Source: Tenacibaculum ovolyticum DSM 18103
GTDB taxonomy: Bacteria; Bacteroidota; Bacteroidia; Flavobacteriales; Flavobacteriaceae
DNA length: 64,000 nt
Direction of reading: 5' to 3'
Assembly (NCBI RefSeq): GCF_000430545.1
Contig: NZ_KE387166.1
Coordinates: forward strand, 62,001 to 126,000
Positions within the stretch are counted from its first letter, which is position 1. Every line of letters begins with the position of its first letter. Shown piece after piece: positions 27,312 through 37,250 of the stretch. A program made the translations under genes and the position numbers. Below the pieces are notes generated by a model. That model ran no database searches. It was given only the letters and a program-made list of their open reading frames with translations, and was not told the DNA's origin.

Positions 27312-28754
27312 TTACTTAGTGTTTAAAGGTAAAAATAAAGAAAAAGTACTTCCTTTTTTACTGCTTAAAAGCTTAATATAACCATTATGAGCCTCTACGA
27401 TCTGTTTAACATAGCTTAAACCTAAGCCAAATCCTTTTATATTATGTAAATCTTTGGTAGAAACCCTATAGAATTTTTCAAAAATTCTTTTTTCATCCTC
27501 TTTTTTTACTCCAATACCTTTATCAATAACATGTATTACCAAATATTCATTTTTATTTTCAGAAATAATTTTCACATCAACAGCATTGTAGGAATATTTA
27601 ATAGCATTATCTACTAAGTTGTTAATAGCTTGGTATACATGCATTTCATCTATTTTTATTTTAGTTTGTTGTGCTTTAACTTCATAGGTTATAGTCCCTT
27701 TATTTTTGTCTAATCTAGCATTATGCTGAGAAATAACACTTCTAACAATATTATTAATATCAATATCTTCTTTATTTAATTTAGAAATTAAATGATCGTT
27801 TTGGGCTAATTTCAATATCATTTCAACCTGTTTATTCATTCGCTCATTTTCTTCCTTTATCACTTTTGTAAACTGCCTAACCATAGATTCATTTCTAATA
27901 ATTTCTGGTTCTTCTATAGTTACTGCTGCTGTTCCTATAGAAGCTAAAGGTGTTTTAAACTCATGAGTCATATTGTTTATAAAATCAGTTTTAATTTGTG
28001 ACAATTGTTTCTGTTTTAAAATAATTCTCAAAGCATACCAAAAACTAAACAAAATAATAACCACTAATAATACTGAAAGCAGAATATTTACAAGTAATGA
28101 TTTATATAAATATACTTTTTTATCATAAAATACAAGATGAATATCTTCTTGATCCATTGTATCTATCATATAACTACTATTATCTAATAAGGTAGTGTCT
28201 TTTAATTTCTCACCTCCAATACAATTCCATTTTTTTGTCGCTTTATCTTTAAAACCAAAAGTATACTTAAGGTTTATATTGTTGTTGGCCATACTGTTTT
28301 GAAAAACACTATCAATATTAACCTCTTTATAAGAATCTCTTTTAATTGTATCAGCTTGTGTGTAAATGATAATTACTTGTTCTAAGAAAGAACTAGTTCT
28401 TTTTCTTCTTTGAAGAAATTCATCCTGTAAAGATTCCAAAGTCCTGTAAAACTTATCATCATAATTAGGGGGCAAACCAAATTTAGATACCGAATAAAAT
28501 TTAAAATTGTATAATGAATCGTTTGCCTCATAAGTATAAGCAGCCTTTATATTATTATCAATTACAATACTATAACGTAAACGATAATCTTCAAGAGCTT
28601 TTTTTGCTGTATTTATCGATTGAAAAGCTAATTTTTCAAAATTTTTCTCTGTAATTGTATAGCTATTACTTAACCAATTTAATTGAAATAAGATAATACC
28701 TAATGTAGACAAACCTATTAAAAGAATAATGTATCTAAAATTAGTACTCTTCAT
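27312..28754 (-). CDS. Sensor histidine kinase, two TM
   Basis: 480 residues. First helix at 8-28, a periplasmic sensor of about 190 residues with no named domain, second helix near 222-245, then HisKA with His264 in NNMTHEFKTPLASIG, and the ATPase domain (AINNLVDNAIKYS, DKGIGVKKEDEKRIFEKFYRV, GFGLGLSYVKQIV). It phosphorylates the neighbouring OmpR-type regulator. Divergent to a secreted-protein and peptidase pair, which may be targets. Confidence 0.95.
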   Translation of the reverse strand: MKSTNFRYIILLIGLSTLGIILFQLNWLSNSYTITEKNFEKLAFQSINTAKKALEDYRLRYSIVIDNNIKAAYTYEANDSLYNFKFYSVSKFGLPPNYDDKFYRTLESLQDEFLQRRKRTSSFLEQVIIIYTQADTIKRDSYKEVNIDSVFQNSMANNNINLKYTFGFKDKATKKWNCIGGEKLKDTTLLDNSSYMIDTMDQEDIHLVFYDKKVYLYKSLLVNILLSVLLVVIILFSFWYALRIILKQKQLSQIKTDFINNMTHEFKTPLASIGTAAVTIEEPEIIRNESMVRQFTKVIKEENERMNKQVEMILKLAQNDHLISKLNKEDIDINNIVRSVISQHNARLDKNKGTITYEVKAQQTKIKIDEMHVYQAINNLVDNAIKYSYNAVDVKIISENKNEYLVIHVIDKGIGVKKEDEKRIFEKFYRVSTKDLHNIKGFGLGLSYVKQIVEAHNGYIKLLSSKKGSTFSLFLPLNTK

Positions 28755-28969
28755 ATTGTATTCATTTAGTCTTCAAAATAAAACATTTTTTAATTATTTG
28801 ATAAACTCTTTAACCTTATTTATTGTTTTTTAATCTTTTTTAAGGTTTTAATTAAAACATAAAATAACGCCGCTCTCTTTTTAACCTTTAATTAAGTATT
28901 GTTAAATTTTAGTTACCTATAAAATAACCAATTGGAAGTTAAATTTGTCTCATCAAATAAATTAAAGTT

Positions 28970-29362
28970 ATGTGCTTAAAAAAAATAGTCTTAATCCTCT
29001 CTCTTTTCATTAATATGATTTGTAGTGTAGGGCAAACCAACAAACAAAAAGGTAGTGGTATTGATCTAATAATTGATAATTATAATAATAAAGCAATTGA
29101 AATTAATATTACAAAAAATAAAAAAACGATAACAGATAAATTTAGTTCATACAAAGAACTTAAAAATAACAAAATTTTTGAAACAACAGGGCTTACTATT
29201 TCTAATTACATTCATTTAAAAAACAATAGAATTCATATAGACATAAATGGTCTTCAAAAAACAATAAATACAAAACCTGAAAAAAAAAATCAAGAATTAA
29301 TATTTTCTCATAGCATCGAAGATGACAAAATTATAATAAGCATTAAAATTAAAGATGAATAA
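28970..29362 (+). CDS. Secreted hypothetical protein, 130 aa
   Basis: Signal peptide (residues 1-21, ending CSVGQ). Mature part is short and strand-rich (GIDLIIDNYNNKAIEINITKNKK, HIDINGLQKTINTK, KIIISIKIKDE). Family not recognised. It sits 64 bp before an S9 peptidase, across from the two-component genes. A candidate -7 box TAAATTTG lies at 28940-28947, 23 bases before the ATG. Confidence 0.6.
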   Translation: MCLKKIVLILSLFINMICSVGQTNKQKGSGIDLIIDNYNNKAIEINITKNKKTITDKFSSYKELKNNKIFETTGLTISNYIHLKNNRIHIDINGLQKTINTKPEKKNQELIFSHSIEDDKIIISIKIKDE

Positions 29363-29426
29363 CCCTTATTTTTTTTACGAATCACAATCTTAAATTAAAA
29401 AACACTAATAATCTTATACATAAAAA

Positions 29427-31412
29427 ATGAAACAATTTATTACAATTCTATTTATTATATACGCAATGTCAAACAGTTTGGCACAAGAGAAAAAAAAAGA
29501 CAGCCTTCCTGGTAATCCAACTTTACCTTCATCTTCAGAAGAACTAAAGAAACTAGCAGTTTTAGATGTTGGAAATTATCAATACAATGTTAAAGACTAT
29601 TTTAAAAAGCCTAAGAAACGCAGTTTCATATTATCACCAGATGGAAGATATTTATCTTATAAGAAAAAAAACGAAAATGGAAAAACTCATGTGTATATTA
29701 AAAATATTGAAACCAATAAAATTACATTAACTATAGAAGAAAAAAAGGAGCTTATAGGTCAATACTTTTGGGGTAATAATAATACGTTACTTTATTTAAT
29801 GGATAAAGGAGGTAATGAAAATTATCATCTATACTCTTACAACATCAATACAAAAGAAGATATAGATCTTACTCCTTTTGAAGGAGTAACATTAAATACA
29901 ATTTATAACTTAGACGATTTGCCTGAGTATGTAATTGTACCCTTAAATAAAAGAAACAAACAAATATTTGAACCTTATAAAATTAATATTGAAACAGGTG
30001 ATATTCAATTGCTGTTTGAAAATTCAGATATTAAAAACCCAGTAGTTTCATACGAATTTGATAATGTTGGAAAACTACGTGCTTTAAAAAAACGTAAAAA
30101 TGGTGTAGATTATACTTTAGAATATAAGGCTATTGGAGAAACAAAGTTTAAAGAAATAATTACTACAAATTGGAAAGATAAGTTTTCGATTTTAGATTTT
30201 GTTTCTGACCAAAGTGATATTGCCTATGTAAAAACCAATTTATATAGTGATAAAAGCGAAATTGTATTGTATGATTTAAAAAATAAAAAAATTATTGAAC
30301 ACTTGTATCGTAACGAAAATTTTGATGTAGGGGGTATTTCGAGATCAAAAAAACGCAACTACGAGTTGGACTATTTTTGGTATAACGGCGAAAAGGAAGT
30401 GATAAAACCTATAAGTAGATATTTTAAAAATTTAGATCAAAAAATTAAAAACAAATTTTATCCGCATGATTATAGCATTTTAAGTACTACTAAAAAAGAA
30501 GATAAACTTTTAATTTATGTTTCAAGTGATGTTGTTTATGGAAAATATTATGAGTACGATGTAATTAAGGATAGCTTTAAATTATTGGAAGATTTAATGC
30601 CTAATCTAAACCCTAAAGATATGGCAAAAATGACACCAATATCTTTTAAATCAAGAGATGGATTTCGTGTCTATGGATATTTAACTCTTCCCAAAAATGC
30701 AAAAAAAGGGAAAACACCAATGATTGTAAACCCTCATGGAGGTCCTTATGGTGAGAGAGATTTTTGGGGCTTTAACCCAGAAGCTCAACTATTTGCTAGT
30801 AGAGGTTATGCTACTTTAAAAATAAATTATAGAGGATCTGGAGGATATGGAAAAAAGTTTTATTTAGCGGGTAGTAAACAAATTGGTCGTAAAATGTTAA
30901 ATGACCTAGAGGATGGTGTAAAACATATACTAAAACAAGGGTTTATTGATAAAAACAAAATAGCTATTTATGGTGGAAGTTATGGTGGGCTTGCAACTTT
31001 AGGTAGCCTAATAAAAACTCCTGAAATATATACTTGTGGGGTTGATTATGTAGGTGTTAGTAACTTTTTTACTTTTATTGATTCTTTTCCTGCGTATTGG
31101 AAGCCATTAATGAAGCAGTTTTATGAACAATGGTATGATCCAGAAATTCCTGAAGAAAAAGAAATTATGACTGCTGTATCTCCTGCATTAAATATTGACA
31201 AACTGAACAAACCTGTATTTGTTATACAGGGGGCAAATGACCCTAGAGTAAATATTAATGAGAGTGATCAAATAGTTGAAAAACTTCGAGGTAAAGGATT
31301 TGATGTTCCTTATATGGTAAAATATAATGAAGGACATGGTTTTGGTAGAGAAGAAAATAAAATTGAACTCTACAAATCAATGCTTGGTTTTTTTGCAAAG
31401 TACTTAAAATAA
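29427..31412 (+). CDS. S9 family peptidase (prolyl oligopeptidase/acylaminoacyl type)
   Basis: 661 residues. Signal peptide at 1-19 (SNSLAQ). Beta-propeller up to about residue 390, then the hydrolase domain: DGFRVYGYLTLPKN, NPHGGPYGERD, IYGGSYGG with Ser518, GANDPRVNI with Asp605, and EGHGFGREEN with His637. Complete triad. It cleaves exported peptides, probably in the periplasm. A remnant gene follows 5 bases after its stop. Confidence 0.9.
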   Translation: MKQFITILFIIYAMSNSLAQEKKKDSLPGNPTLPSSSEELKKLAVLDVGNYQYNVKDYFKKPKKRSFILSPDGRYLSYKKKNENGKTHVYIKNIETNKITLTIEEKKELIGQYFWGNNNTLLYLMDKGGNENYHLYSYNINTKEDIDLTPFEGVTLNTIYNLDDLPEYVIVPLNKRNKQIFEPYKINIETGDIQLLFENSDIKNPVVSYEFDNVGKLRALKKRKNGVDYTLEYKAIGETKFKEIITTNWKDKFSILDFVSDQSDIAYVKTNLYSDKSEIVLYDLKNKKIIEHLYRNENFDVGGISRSKKRNYELDYFWYNGEKEVIKPISRYFKNLDQKIKNKFYPHDYSILSTTKKEDKLLIYVSSDVVYGKYYEYDVIKDSFKLLEDLMPNLNPKDMAKMTPISFKSRDGFRVYGYLTLPKNAKKGKTPMIVNPHGGPYGERDFWGFNPEAQLFASRGYATLKINYRGSGGYGKKFYLAGSKQIGRKMLNDLEDGVKHILKQGFIDKNKIAIYGGSYGGLATLGSLIKTPEIYTCGVDYVGVSNFFTFIDSFPAYWKPLMKQFYEQWYDPEIPEEKEIMTAVSPALNIDKLNKPVFVIQGANDPRVNINESDQIVEKLRGKGFDVPYMVKYNEGHGFGREENKIELYKSMLGFFAKYLK

Positions 31413-31417
31413 GAATT

Positions 31418-31603
31418 ATGAATAGAAAAAAAGAAATTCTTACAACTGTGTTTTTATTGAGTGCAGTAATATTATTCTCTCAAGATTCTGAAAAATTATC
31501 AAAAAAAGAAACAAATAGTTTAATTAATACTATATGTCTTAAATTAAAGAATACTTATTTTGATTCTACAAAGGCTAATGAATTATGTAAAGTTTTGAAT
31601 TAA
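31418..31603 (+). pseudogene. Remnant of a secreted S41-type peptidase gene
   Basis: 61 residues: signal peptide (to LFSQD), then ETNSLINTICLKLKNTYFDSTKANELCKVLN. This matches the N-terminal helical part of flavobacterial S41 peptidases (I-x3-L...YV-x3-A-x2-M). The frame stops at 31603. The shifted frame continues with KNLKRNFF before losing similarity, then a terminator. Probably the truncated start of a once complete gene; it might also be a real small protein. Confidence 0.45.
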
Positions 31604-31668
31604 AAACTTAAAAAGAAATTTTTTTACAATATATAGATACTCTAATTATCTATTAATTAATTATAAAA

Positions 31669-31706
31669 AACGCTGTTAATTTAATTATTAACAGCGTTTT
31701 TTTTAT
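31669..31706. terminator. Bidirectional terminator
   Basis: AACGCTGTTAAT (31669-31680) pairs with ATTAACAGCGTT (31687-31698), loop TTAATT. A-run before and T-run after let it serve both convergent genes. Confidence 0.9.
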
Positions 31707-32467
31707 TCGTTTAATATTTTTTCTCTATATAAAATTGTTCTTGTAATAGGGTTGAGTCTTTTGAGTGTTTCTGGATGAAATCCTCTGTCTCTGAAATATT
31801 CTTTTACCCCTTTTTTATTTTCCCCATACCAAACTTTAGGTTCTCCATTTTCAAAAAAAATAGTGCTATCTGAAATAGTAAATTTTTTAAATTTTTCAAT
31901 ATTTATAGCATATTTTCCGTTGTTAATAGCATTTTTTGCAAGGCAAGAAGATTTTTCAAAATGATCTGTCTTCCAAATAATACAGTCCCCTTTAATTGAA
32001 TAGTTATTTTGATAAGTATATATTGATAATACTAACATAAATACAGTTGAAGCAGTAACGACTAGTTTATTGGCATTCTTTTTATACCATTTTACAGGAA
32101 TTTCTGTATCTATTGTTGTTTTAGCGTTTTCAAAAACAGGGTTTTTTTCTGTTTCTAGAGATGAAGAGGTTATTTCTCTATCAGGATATTGGAAACTGGC
32201 TTTATACTCTTCAAAATTTTCAAAATTTAAATATTGTGCCATAATATCTTTTATAAAGGGTTCTGGAACTCCAACAATAACATCTTCTTGTCGGTCAATA
32301 TATTTTTTATGTAAACGTGTAATAGTTTGTACGCTTGTGCGATTAAAAGCATCGTGTTTTGTTTCAAGGATTTCTTTAACAAAAAATACTGCTTTTCCAT
32401 TTCTTGAAGTAATAGATTCTTCCTGTTTTATTTTAGTAAATAAATCAATAATTAGTTTTTCAATCAT
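31703..32467 (-). CDS. Hypothetical protein with one TM helix, 254 aa
   Basis: Not recognised. Residues 1-85 look helical and cytosolic (TRLHKKYIDRQEDVIVGVPEPFIKDIMAQYLNF resembles a small HTH-like bundle). One membrane helix at about 134-154 (NKLVVTASTVFMLVLSIYTY), then an extracytoplasmic part with IKGDCIIWKTDHFEKSSC and FFENGEPKVWYGENKKGVKEYFRDRG. The architecture of a soluble head, one helix and an external domain resembles anti-sigma or sensor proteins, but I cannot support a call. Confidence 0.6.
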   Translation of the reverse strand: MIEKLIIDLFTKIKQEESITSRNGKAVFFVKEILETKHDAFNRTSVQTITRLHKKYIDRQEDVIVGVPEPFIKDIMAQYLNFENFEEYKASFQYPDREITSSSLETEKNPVFENAKTTIDTEIPVKWYKKNANKLVVTASTVFMLVLSIYTYQNNYSIKGDCIIWKTDHFEKSSCLAKNAINNGKYAINIEKFKKFTISDSTIFFENGEPKVWYGENKKGVKEYFRDRGFHPETLKRLNPITRTILYREKILNE

Positions 32468-32846
32468 AGTAGGTTAGTGTGTTGTCTAATAATTGTCCAA
32501 AATTACTTCTCTTAGACAGTTATTGGTTACGGTTACCCATAAAATAGCCAAAACTATTTGGTTAAAAATTGTCTAAATCCTGACTAAATAAAAACTCAAA
32601 AACCTTCCAATATTTGCAGTGTCATTAATCGATAACAAAAAAACAAAAATTGATTAATACAATTAAAAGGTTTTAAACCAGTGCTTTTATTAGAAGGAAA
32701 GCTACTAAATAGTTACTGGTTTTAAACTTCACTTTCCACGAAAGAGGCTCGAGACTCTTTTAAAATTATTAGGCTTTTCAAGCATCATTAAAAACTGGGC
32801 AACAGCTTGGAAAGGAAAACTAATGCTCAAAATTTTAAGAGAAAAC
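32468..32846 (+). other. 379-base gap with a structured leader
   Basis: No gene seen. TATTTGC at 32611-32617 resembles part of a -7 box, and the roughly 230 bases from there to the lipoprotein ATG would form a long leader. In it, AAACCAGT (32675-32682) and ACTGGTTT (32715-32722) are complementary, and near-repeats extend the arms imperfectly. A riboswitch or attenuator is possible but unproven. Confidence 0.35.
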
Positions 32847-33008
32847 ATGAGGAATTTAATTTATATAGCAGTTTTAGTAGTAAGTGGAGTATTTACATCT
32901 TGTACAGATTTAGAAGAAGATATAGTACCAAATCAAGTAGAACAAGAACTTCAGAATACGGGGGGAGAGGATGGTCAAACTCCTGCAAAAGATGATGATG
33001 ATGACTAG
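32847..33008 (+). CDS. Small acidic lipoprotein, 53 aa
   Basis: Signal and lipobox (GVFTSC) with start at ATG 32847; an in-frame ATG at 32823 adds eight residues before the hydrophobic core. The mature part is about 34 residues, very acidic, and ends in five aspartates. Function unknown. It is followed by a palindromic terminator and the TPR kinase-regulator pair, which could sense or control it. Confidence 0.65.
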   Translation: MRNLIYIAVLVVSGVFTSCTDLEEDIVPNQVEQELQNTGGEDGQTPAKDDDDD

Positions 33009-33032
33009 TTAAAAAAAAGAAATATTTATATC

Positions 33033-33065
33033 AAGGTTACATGTATACATGTAACCTTTTTTTTA
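33033..33065 (+). terminator. Palindromic terminator
   Basis: AAGGTTACATGTA (33033-33045) is followed directly by its exact complement to 33058, then T7. A 26-base perfect palindrome. Confidence 0.9.
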
Positions 33066-33075
33066 TATTAACAGA

Positions 33076-34845
33076 ATGAAAAGATACATTAATATTATTG
33101 TTATGTTTTTTGTTGTTACTTCTTGTACAAAAAAGGGTAATGTAATAAAAACAGAATATAAAGTATTGTTAGACAGCATAGAAAGTTCATATAAAAAGAG
33201 TGATATAGATAAAACTAAAATCTACTTAAAAAAATATTTATTTAAAGCGGTTGAGAATAAGAATAATTTTTACAAGGGGAAAGCATTTTTTAGGTTAGGG
33301 GTCTATTATGGAGAATTTAGACAAATTGATTCGTCTTATTATTTTTATAAGCAATCAGTTATTTCTTTTAAAAGTATAAATGATAGTATTAGGGTGGCTA
33401 GAAGTTTGTGTAATATCGCAATACTTGAATCAGATTATTATAATGACTATTTGAGTAGTAGTTTATCAGGGGTTAGTGCTTTAAAATATATTAAAGGAGA
33501 AAAAACTAAATTTTTATCTGGGATTTATAATTGTTTAGCGGTAAATGAAAGAAGATTAAATAGAGCTAGAGGGGCAATAAAATATTATGATAAGGCAATA
33601 AAATTTTCTTCAAATATTAATAAATATACATATTATAATAATAAAGCAAATATTTATAAAGATTTAAAAGAATACTCAAAATCTATCGAAATTTTAAAAA
33701 CCCTTTTAATTGATTCTATTCTTGAAACTCAACCGAAAACAAAGGCAAGAATTATAGATAATTTAGCATATACAAAATGGTTAAAAGACCCTGAAGAAAA
33801 TGTACTGACTCAGCTTATTGAAGCTAAATTAATTAGAGATGAAAAAAAAGATTCTAATGGATTAATAGCAAGTTATGCACATTTATCAGATTATTATAAT
33901 TCTATTAATTTGAATAAGTCGTTAGAGTTTGCGTATAAAATGTATGTAGCTTCTAAGCAAGAAAAGAATTCAAATGATGTTATAGAAGCTTTGGATAAAA
34001 TTATAAAACAAGAGAAACCAGAAAAAGCAATTCAATACGCAAAAGAAAGAATTAGAATAAATGATAGCTTACAATCTGCTAAAGATAAAGCTCAATATAA
34101 ATATGCGTTGGTTAAATATGAAAGTGAAGAAAATGAAAAAGAAGCTATTGAGAGTAAATTGTTAGCAGAACAACAAAAATCTCAAAAACAACTTTGGGTT
34201 TTTATCGGTTTAACTACTTTCTTAGGTTTTATAGTATATTTTTTCTACAAAAGAAATAAAACCAAAAAAGAAAAAATAATAGAAGTTTATAAAACAGAAA
34301 CCCGTTTGGCTAAAAAAATACATGATGAATTGGCAAATGATGTGTATTTAGCGATGAATAAAATTCAGAAAGAGAATAGAGAAGATACTTCGGTGTTATG
34401 TGATTTAGAAAAAATTTATTCGTTAACCAGAAACATTTCTCATGAAAACAGCCCTGTAGTTACAGGTGAACAATTTGAAGACTTTTTAAAACAATTGTTT
34501 TTAGAATTTTCAATAGATACTTGTCGGGTTATGAGTAAAGGATTATCAGAAGTACAAATAAATATTTTGGCTAAAGAAAAACAAATTGTTATGTACAGAG
34601 TGTTGCAAGAGTTATTAGTAAATATGAAAAAGCATAGCAAGGCAAATTTGGTAGTCATTTCATTTTCAGCACTAAAAGGAGCGATACAAGTAAGGTATAA
34701 AGATAACGGAATTGGTATTGATAATTTAAGTTTAAAAAATGGTTTGCAAAATATGGAAACCCGTATAAAATCGATAGGAGGAACTATTATTTTTGAATCA
34801 GAAATACAGAAAGGATTTCAAGCTAAGTTTCAATTAAAAAAATAA
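33076..34845 (+). CDS. TPR-containing sensor histidine kinase
   Basis: 589 residues. Lipobox-like start (FFVVTSC), then TPR-like repeats through about residue 340, a membrane helix at 372-390 (WVFIGLTTFLGFIVYFFY), a HisKA_3-type phospho-acceptor His416 in LAKKIHDELANDVY, and an ATPase domain (ELLVNMKKHSKA, DNGIGID, GLQNMETRI). Such NarL-type kinases with TPR sensors are frequent in flavobacteria. Encoded two bases before its response regulator. The input signal is unknown. Confidence 0.9.
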   Translation: MKRYINIIVMFFVVTSCTKKGNVIKTEYKVLLDSIESSYKKSDIDKTKIYLKKYLFKAVENKNNFYKGKAFFRLGVYYGEFRQIDSSYYFYKQSVISFKSINDSIRVARSLCNIAILESDYYNDYLSSSLSGVSALKYIKGEKTKFLSGIYNCLAVNERRLNRARGAIKYYDKAIKFSSNINKYTYYNNKANIYKDLKEYSKSIEILKTLLIDSILETQPKTKARIIDNLAYTKWLKDPEENVLTQLIEAKLIRDEKKDSNGLIASYAHLSDYYNSINLNKSLEFAYKMYVASKQEKNSNDVIEALDKIIKQEKPEKAIQYAKERIRINDSLQSAKDKAQYKYALVKYESEENEKEAIESKLLAEQQKSQKQLWVFIGLTTFLGFIVYFFYKRNKTKKEKIIEVYKTETRLAKKIHDELANDVYLAMNKIQKENREDTSVLCDLEKIYSLTRNISHENSPVVTGEQFEDFLKQLFLEFSIDTCRVMSKGLSEVQINILAKEKQIVMYRVLQELLVNMKKHSKANLVVISFSALKGAIQVRYKDNGIGIDNLSLKNGLQNMETRIKSIGGTIIFESEIQKGFQAKFQLKK

Positions 34846-34847
34846 AT

Positions 34848-35513
34848 ATGTTTCAAAAAGTATTAATAGCAGAAGATGCCGATTTTATGTCAAGTGGAAT
34901 TAGAGCAGCTTTAGATAGTTTACAAATTCCAGTAATAGAATATGCTAAATATTGTGATGAAGCTTTTTTAAAACTCAAAAAAGCTTTTGTAAACAATGAA
35001 CCATTTGATTTGTTAATTAGTGATTTGTCATTTGTTGAAAACCCCAATCCGCAACGATTAACATCAGGAGAAGATTTAGTAGCAGAAGCTAAAAAGTTAG
35101 ACTTGTCATTAAAAACAATCGTTTTTTCGGTTGAAGATAAACCATATAGAGTACAGCAATTGTGTAATCAATTAAATGTAAATGCCTATGTGTGGAAATC
35201 AATATATGGAGAAAAAGAATTGAAAAAAGCAGTACAATTAGTATTTGATGAAGCCTTTTTTATATCTCCAAAATTATCACATATTTTAAAGCATAAAGAA
35301 ACTTTTGAAATAACCGATTATGATGTAATTATATTACAACAGTTAGCAGAAGGATTAGATCAAAAAGAAATTAGTGAAGCGTTAAAAATAAAAGATATTA
35401 AACCCAATAGTATTAGTTCGGTAGAGAAACGCTTAAAATTACTTAAAGAAAATTTTAATGCTAATAATCCAACTCAATTAATAGCAATTACTAAAGATTT
35501 TGGATTAATTTAA
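34848..35513 (+). CDS. LuxR/NarL-type response regulator
   Basis: 221 residues. The receiver domain has LIAEDADFM, Asp59 in LLISDLSF, and AYVWKS with the conserved lysine. The C-terminal helical part (about 150-221, YDVIILQQLAEGLDQKEISEALKIKDIKPNSISSVEKRLKLL) reads like a divergent LuxR HTH. Partner of the upstream kinase. Confidence 0.85.
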   Translation: MFQKVLIAEDADFMSSGIRAALDSLQIPVIEYAKYCDEAFLKLKKAFVNNEPFDLLISDLSFVENPNPQRLTSGEDLVAEAKKLDLSLKTIVFSVEDKPYRVQQLCNQLNVNAYVWKSIYGEKELKKAVQLVFDEAFFISPKLSHILKHKETFEITDYDVIILQQLAEGLDQKEISEALKIKDIKPNSISSVEKRLKLLKENFNANNPTQLIAITKDFGLI

Positions 35514-35562
35514 TTTGTTATTATAGCGAGAAACAAATAAGTAATTTTATTTAAAATATTAG

Positions 35563-35612
35563 AAGCCTTACGGAAATCCGTAAGGCTTTTTGTTTTTAGT
35601 AAGGTAGTTTTG
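35563..35612 (+). promoter_or_regulatory. Hairpin-box module, copy 1
   Basis: AAGCCTTACGGA/TCCGTAAGGCTT hairpin (35563-35588) with a T-rich tail, then TAGTTTTG at 35605-35612, 20 bases from the end of the hairpin core. It ends the regulator transcript and probably starts that of the next gene. First of six copies. Confidence 0.75.
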
Positions 35613-35672
35613 AAATGCTAATAAATTAGCGGCTACTAGAAGTAGTTATAACAAATAACAATTAAAAGTAAT

Positions 35673-35972
35673 ATGTCAAAAGGAAGAATTGAAAAATTGA
35701 AAGAGCAAATTAGTAATGCTCAAGAAAATATAAGAATAACAAGAACAAATACAGCCAATCATAAAGCTAATGGTAATCCAAAGCATTATCAAGAATCTGG
35801 TAGAAGAAAGATAAAGAGTCAACAGCAGTCGATAAAACAATATAAAGAAGAAATAAGAGAGCTTAAAGGAAATAAACCGTCGAGTAAAAGAGGTAGTGAT
35901 TTTAATGGTAATATTTTATTCTTACCATTTAGAATACTTAGCTGGTTTATTAAACTTGCTTTAAAAGGCTAA
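35673..35972 (+). CDS. Hypothetical basic coiled-coil protein, 99 aa
   Basis: Residues 1-70 are a highly charged helix (KGRIEKLKEQISNAQENIRITRTNTANH, GRRKIKSQQQSIKQYKEEIRELKG). The end (ILFLPFRILSWFIKLALKG) is hydrophobic and could insert into or lie on the membrane. No known family. It starts the accessory island and is 18 bases before the next gene. Confidence 0.55.
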   Translation: MSKGRIEKLKEQISNAQENIRITRTNTANHKANGNPKHYQESGRRKIKSQQQSIKQYKEEIRELKGNKPSSKRGSDFNGNILFLPFRILSWFIKLALKG

Positions 35973-35990
35973 TTTTATTAAACGAATAAT

Positions 35991-37217
35991 ATGGGTAATT
36001 TTGGAAGAAGCCTAGCTCGTGAGTTAGGTAAAAATACAGGTAAATGGATGAGTAATGCTGTTTTTGGAGATAAGCATGCAACACCACATAAATTTATTTA
36101 TAATAGGCAAGTTGAACAGCGTAATAGTGAGCGAATTCAAGTAAAAGAGTATAAAATTCATCAGAAAGAACTTGAAATAAGTAGAAGAGAAAATGAAAAG
36201 GAATTAAAAAGACTTGCTAAAGAAGAAGCCGAATCTCAAAAACGTTTAATAATTGGTAATAATAAAATTGAGGTAGAGGAACATAATACTTATATTCAAG
36301 TAATTCAGTCAGTTCATAAAGATTATTCTGATTATGTAGATTGGAATGAAATTGTAAATCAAGACAGTCCTAAATATATTCAAACAGTTAAAGAGGTAAG
36401 TGGTATAATAGAAAAAAAGGTTGATAGGTATATTGAAAAGTCTGTTGAGATATATAAAAACGAATTAGATCTGTCTTTTTGTAGAAAGTTATTTGACAAG
36501 CTATTTAAAAATAGATTTATGTTTATTAAGAAATTAATTTTTGCAGACGATTATAAAAAAGAACAATCGATGCAGTTTCAAATTGAGGAAAAGACTAATA
36601 GTCGAGAAAATTTGATACATAAAAAATTAGAGGAACATGAAGAGAAAAGAGAAACTTATGAACGAGAATTAAAAAAAGATGAAGAACTCTTAATGGTAGC
36701 AGATGGAGTAATCGAAAAAGATTTAAACGCTTTTACATATGCTATTAACTTATTTAATCCTTTTTTTGATTTAAAAGAATATGGTTCCGATTTATCATTT
36801 TCGGTAGAGAATAACCAAATTTCAGTTGATTTTTTTGTTCATGGTGAAGAGGTTTTACCTACTGTTTCAAAAAAAACAATGAGAAATGGTTTAGAAATAA
36901 AGGAAGAACTTATACCAACTTCAAGATTTAACGAAATTTACCAAGATTATGTTTGTAGTTGTATTTTACGAATAGCAAAAGAGTCTTTCTTGTTATTACC
37001 TATTAACAGAATTATTGTAAATGCAAAGGGGAGTATATTAAATTTAGCAACCGGTAATTATGAAGAGGAAATAATTGTTGCTGTTCAGGTTGAAAGAGCT
37101 ATTTTAGAAAAACTAAATTTTGATTTATTAGATCCGTCTGAAAGCATGAGTAATTTTAAACACAATATGTCTTTTAAGAAAACAAGCGGATTTATACCAG
37201 TTTCTGAATTGTCATAA
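35991..37217 (+). CDS. Hypothetical coiled-coil protein, 408 aa
   Basis: Begins MGNFGRSLARELGKNTGKWMSNAVFG, a glycine-rich start seen in small membrane-associated proteins, then a long coiled coil (residues about 45-85 and 190-240) and a C-terminal alpha/beta domain of some 150 residues (AYAINLFNPFFDLKEYGSDLSFS, INRIIVNAKGSILNLATGNYEEEIIVAVQVERAILEKL). Function not recognised. Co-transcribed with the 99-residue gene. Confidence 0.6.
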   Translation: MGNFGRSLARELGKNTGKWMSNAVFGDKHATPHKFIYNRQVEQRNSERIQVKEYKIHQKELEISRRENEKELKRLAKEEAESQKRLIIGNNKIEVEEHNTYIQVIQSVHKDYSDYVDWNEIVNQDSPKYIQTVKEVSGIIEKKVDRYIEKSVEIYKNELDLSFCRKLFDKLFKNRFMFIKKLIFADDYKKEQSMQFQIEEKTNSRENLIHKKLEEHEEKRETYERELKKDEELLMVADGVIEKDLNAFTYAINLFNPFFDLKEYGSDLSFSVENNQISVDFFVHGEEVLPTVSKKTMRNGLEIKEELIPTSRFNEIYQDYVCSCILRIAKESFLLLPINRIIVNAKGSILNLATGNYEEEIIVAVQVERAILEKLNFDLLDPSESMSNFKHNMSFKKTSGFIPVSELS

Positions 37218-37250
37218 TAAAACAATGCTATTTTGATGATAGTAAAATTA

